Below are positions 6,030-7,384 of a stretch of 7,384 nucleotides of DNA, piece after piece. This DNA is from Bacteroidota bacterium. Lineage in GTDB: Bacteria > Bacteroidota > Bacteroidia > Cytophagales > Cyclobacteriaceae. A model generated the notes under the pieces. That model searched no databases, was not told the origin of the DNA, and saw nothing but the letters and a program-made list of their open reading frames with translations. The stretch is taken from assembly GCA_024643595.1 (NCBI GenBank), contig JAHEMS010000170.1:1-7384 (forward strand), given 5' to 3'. The translations under genes and the position numbers were made by a program. The number at the start of each line of letters is the position of its first letter. The first letter of the stretch is position 1.

Positions 6030-6851
6030 ATGAACCTAATCGAGAAACCCCATATCTGTAATAGCTGTAATCATGAATTTAATGGCAATTTCTGTAATCA
6101 CTGCGGGGAGAAGGTTTTAAGACCTGCTGATAAATCTCTGAAATCCATTCTAAACAGCATTTTACTAACAATCACTTTTGTTGACAGCCGGTTTATAAAG
6201 ACATTATGGATGGTTATCGTTTCACCCGGAATGCTCTCGCGCAATTTTTCCAACGGTAAACGAGTCAGCCACATAAGTCCGATGTCACTTTTTTTTGTAC
6301 TCAACCTCGCTTACTTCTTTTTTCCTGTCATTCAGTTATTCAACGCCTCTTTAAATACGCAACTTCTTTCACCGCTCAGCGGTTTCTACTCAACCATCAT
6401 CGCGCACAAGATCGTAAACATGGGTATTGATCTAAACTCTTTTACCTTGCTTTACAACCTAAAGACCACTGGTCTTGCAAAGCTAATGGTGATGGTTTTT
6501 GTTATCCTTTCTTCGCTTCCGCTCAACGTGCTGTACTGGAAAAAGAACAAATACTTTACTGATCATGTTACCTATGCAATAGAACTCGCTTGCTTCAACC
6601 TATTTATCAATACCATCGTACTGACTCTCATGGTCAGGCTTATTGGAGGTGGCGGTTTATTGGATGAGTTTGTATTAACGGTCATTTTCATAATTACCAA
6701 TCTCTATTTTGTGCTTCGTTCAGGATATACCTACTACTATGAGCACGGCTGGCGATTAATATTGAAATCTATTTTCTTGATTGTTTTTTTGAAAGTGGCG
6801 TTGGAGGCCTATCGTGCTATACTGTTTTTCATTACCATCGTTATGCTTTGA
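6030..6851 (+). CDS. Zinc-ribbon integral membrane protein, DUF3667-like
   Basis: The 273-residue protein starts with a cytosolic zinc ribbon: Cys10, Cys13, Cys22 and Cys25 in the pattern CNSC...FCNHCGE. A segment near 55-90 (LWMVIVSPGMLSRNF, then NGKRVSHISPMSLFFVLN) resembles the DUF3667 pattern in which a PG...R...GKRV.Y..P stretch precedes the first membrane helix. About five hydrophobic helices follow, at roughly 84-106, 148-169, 181-203, 210-229 and 242-272, with FTDHVTYAIELACFNLF at 176-192 typical of the group. The function of this family is not established and no catalytic motif is visible. The ATG at 6030 lies 11 bases after the end of the HEAT-repeat frame, and the next gene starts 39 bases downstream, so the three may be transcribed together. 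Confidence 0.82.
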   Translation: MNLIEKPHICNSCNHEFNGNFCNHCGEKVLRPADKSLKSILNSILLTITFVDSRFIKTLWMVIVSPGMLSRNFSNGKRVSHISPMSLFFVLNLAYFFFPVIQLFNASLNTQLLSPLSGFYSTIIAHKIVNMGIDLNSFTLLYNLKTTGLAKLMVMVFVILSSLPLNVLYWKKNKYFTDHVTYAIELACFNLFINTIVLTLMVRLIGGGGLLDEFVLTVIFIITNLYFVLRSGYTYYYEHGWRLILKSIFLIVFLKVALEAYRAILFFITIVML

Positions 6852-6872
6852 GCAAATTATATATAATATCCA

Positions 6873-6880
6873 TCCATTTG
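6873..6880 (+). promoter_or_regulatory. Possible -7 box upstream of the sialidase-like gene
   Basis: TCCATTTG differs from TAnnTTTG at one position and is preceded, 22 bases upstream, by TTTG at 6847-6850, within the usual spacing range. It lies 10 bases before the ATG at 6891, which would leave almost no leader, so the site is only a weak candidate. Read-through from the upstream gene is equally possible. Confidence 0.22.
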
Positions 6881-6890
6881 AATTAGCAAC

Positions 6891-7384
6891 ATGAAAGCCA
6901 TAATCATCATTGTCCTACTTTTTCATTGTCTTAATCCTTCCTCTGATATCAAACAAGAAAACCTGCTGGCAAATGGGGCCCAGCCACAAATAACCATTGA
7001 TATAACAGGCACAATAAGAGTCATTTATGGGTTGGATGATCGAATATTCTGTGCAACCTCCACAGACAATGGAGTTACCTTTAGTACTATTAAGCTCGTA
7101 GGAGAAGTGAAAGAAATGCACCTGGGAATGTCAAGGGGACCTCAGGTTGCAAGCTCAAAGAATTATACGCTCGTTTCAGCCATTGATAAAAATGGAACAA
7201 TCCATACTTTCCTTCTCGAGCACCAAAGCGGAATTTGGAGTAAAAAGAATCCAATAAATGATGTTGCCGGTTCTGCACCTGAAGGGTTGATGAGCCTGAC
7301 AGCCGATAGTAAGGATAACTTCTACGCTGTCTGGTTGGATATTCGTGATGACAGGAAGAATAAGATTTGCTACGCCTTTACTAC
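6891..7384 (+). CDS. Secreted sialidase/BNR-repeat-like beta-propeller protein (N-terminal part, runs off the right edge)
   Basis: ATG at 6891 opens a frame that stays open for 164 codons to the window edge. The first 18 residues (MKAIIIIVLLFHCLNPSS) form a signal peptide. FHC could suggest lipoprotein processing, but His at -1 does not fit the lipobox. The mature part reads as beta strands of a propeller: the segments ITIDITGTIRVIYGLDDRIF and STDNGVTFS resemble Asp-box/BNR blades (S-x-D-x-G-x-x-F). GMSRGPQVASSKNYTLVSAI and SAPEGLMSLTADSKDNFYAVW followed by LDIRDD are typical of Bacteroidota proteins annotated as exo-alpha-sialidase-like. The catalytic Arg triad, acid/base Asp and Tyr/Glu pair cannot be checked in a fragment, so true sialidase activity is unproven; many such proteins are just propellers. 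Confidence 0.75.
   Translation, partial: MKAIIIIVLLFHCLNPSSDIKQENLLANGAQPQITIDITGTIRVIYGLDDRIFCATSTDNGVTFSTIKLVGEVKEMHLGMSRGPQVASSKNYTLVSAIDKNGTIHTFLLEHQSGIWSKKNPINDVAGSAPEGLMSLTADSKDNFYAVWLDIRDDRKNKICYAFT

Noticed and set aside
6891..6944. Lipoprotein signal in the sialidase-like protein
   Set aside because: The only Cys (residue 13) is preceded by His and Phe, which does not fit the lipobox; a plain signal peptide is more likely.
6915..7278. Minus-strand open frames of about 60-68 codons at the right end
   Set aside because: The plus strand here encodes a continuous exported propeller protein with family-typical segments; the minus frames look like chance.

Overview
The window looks like chromosome from a member of the Bacteroidota, probably Cytophagales-like. 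This rests on AT-rich spacers, gene families typical of the phylum (YaiO barrel with a family 2 glycosyltransferase, DUF3667-like membrane protein, BNR/sialidase-like exported protein, Uup-type ABC-F protein) and TAnnTTTG -7 boxes at the expected place upstream of three genes. Shine-Dalgarno sequences are largely absent and several starts are non-ATG, which also fits the phylum. The assignment is by recognition only; no search was run.

Layout. Positions 1-5323 are all on the minus strand. Read in transcription order they are: a Uup-type ABC-F ATPase (5323-3464); an ECF41/SigJ-like sigma factor with a cut-down C-terminus (3370-2750); a three-His-box acyl-CoA/acyl-lipid desaturase (2656-1886); a cold-shock protein (1822-1628) closed by a strong intrinsic terminator (1572-1607); a YaiO-type outer-membrane barrel (1307-477); and, with no gap after its stop, a family 2 glycosyltransferase running off the left edge (476-1). 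From 5502 rightwards the plus strand carries a HEAT-like repeat protein gene broken by a one-base frameshift (5502-6018), a zinc-ribbon DUF3667-like membrane protein (6030-6851) and the start of a secreted sialidase/BNR-like protein (6891 to the right edge). The two transcription directions diverge at 5324-5501.

How the genes may work together. The YaiO/glycosyltransferase pair matches the yaiO-yaiP neighbourhood of E. coli and probably makes or exports a surface glycan. The sigma factor, desaturase and cold-shock protein lie in a row on one strand and could form a membrane-fluidity or cold-adaptation module. The 93-base gap between sigma and desaturase contains TGTCACA followed 15 bases later by GGTC, resembling the promoter element I recall for ECF41 sigma factors, so the desaturase may be this sigma factor's target. 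The two most useful observations are this possible sigma-desaturase regulatory pair and the frameshift in the HEAT-repeat gene. Nothing in the window looks like a phage, insertion sequence, CRISPR array or RNA gene.
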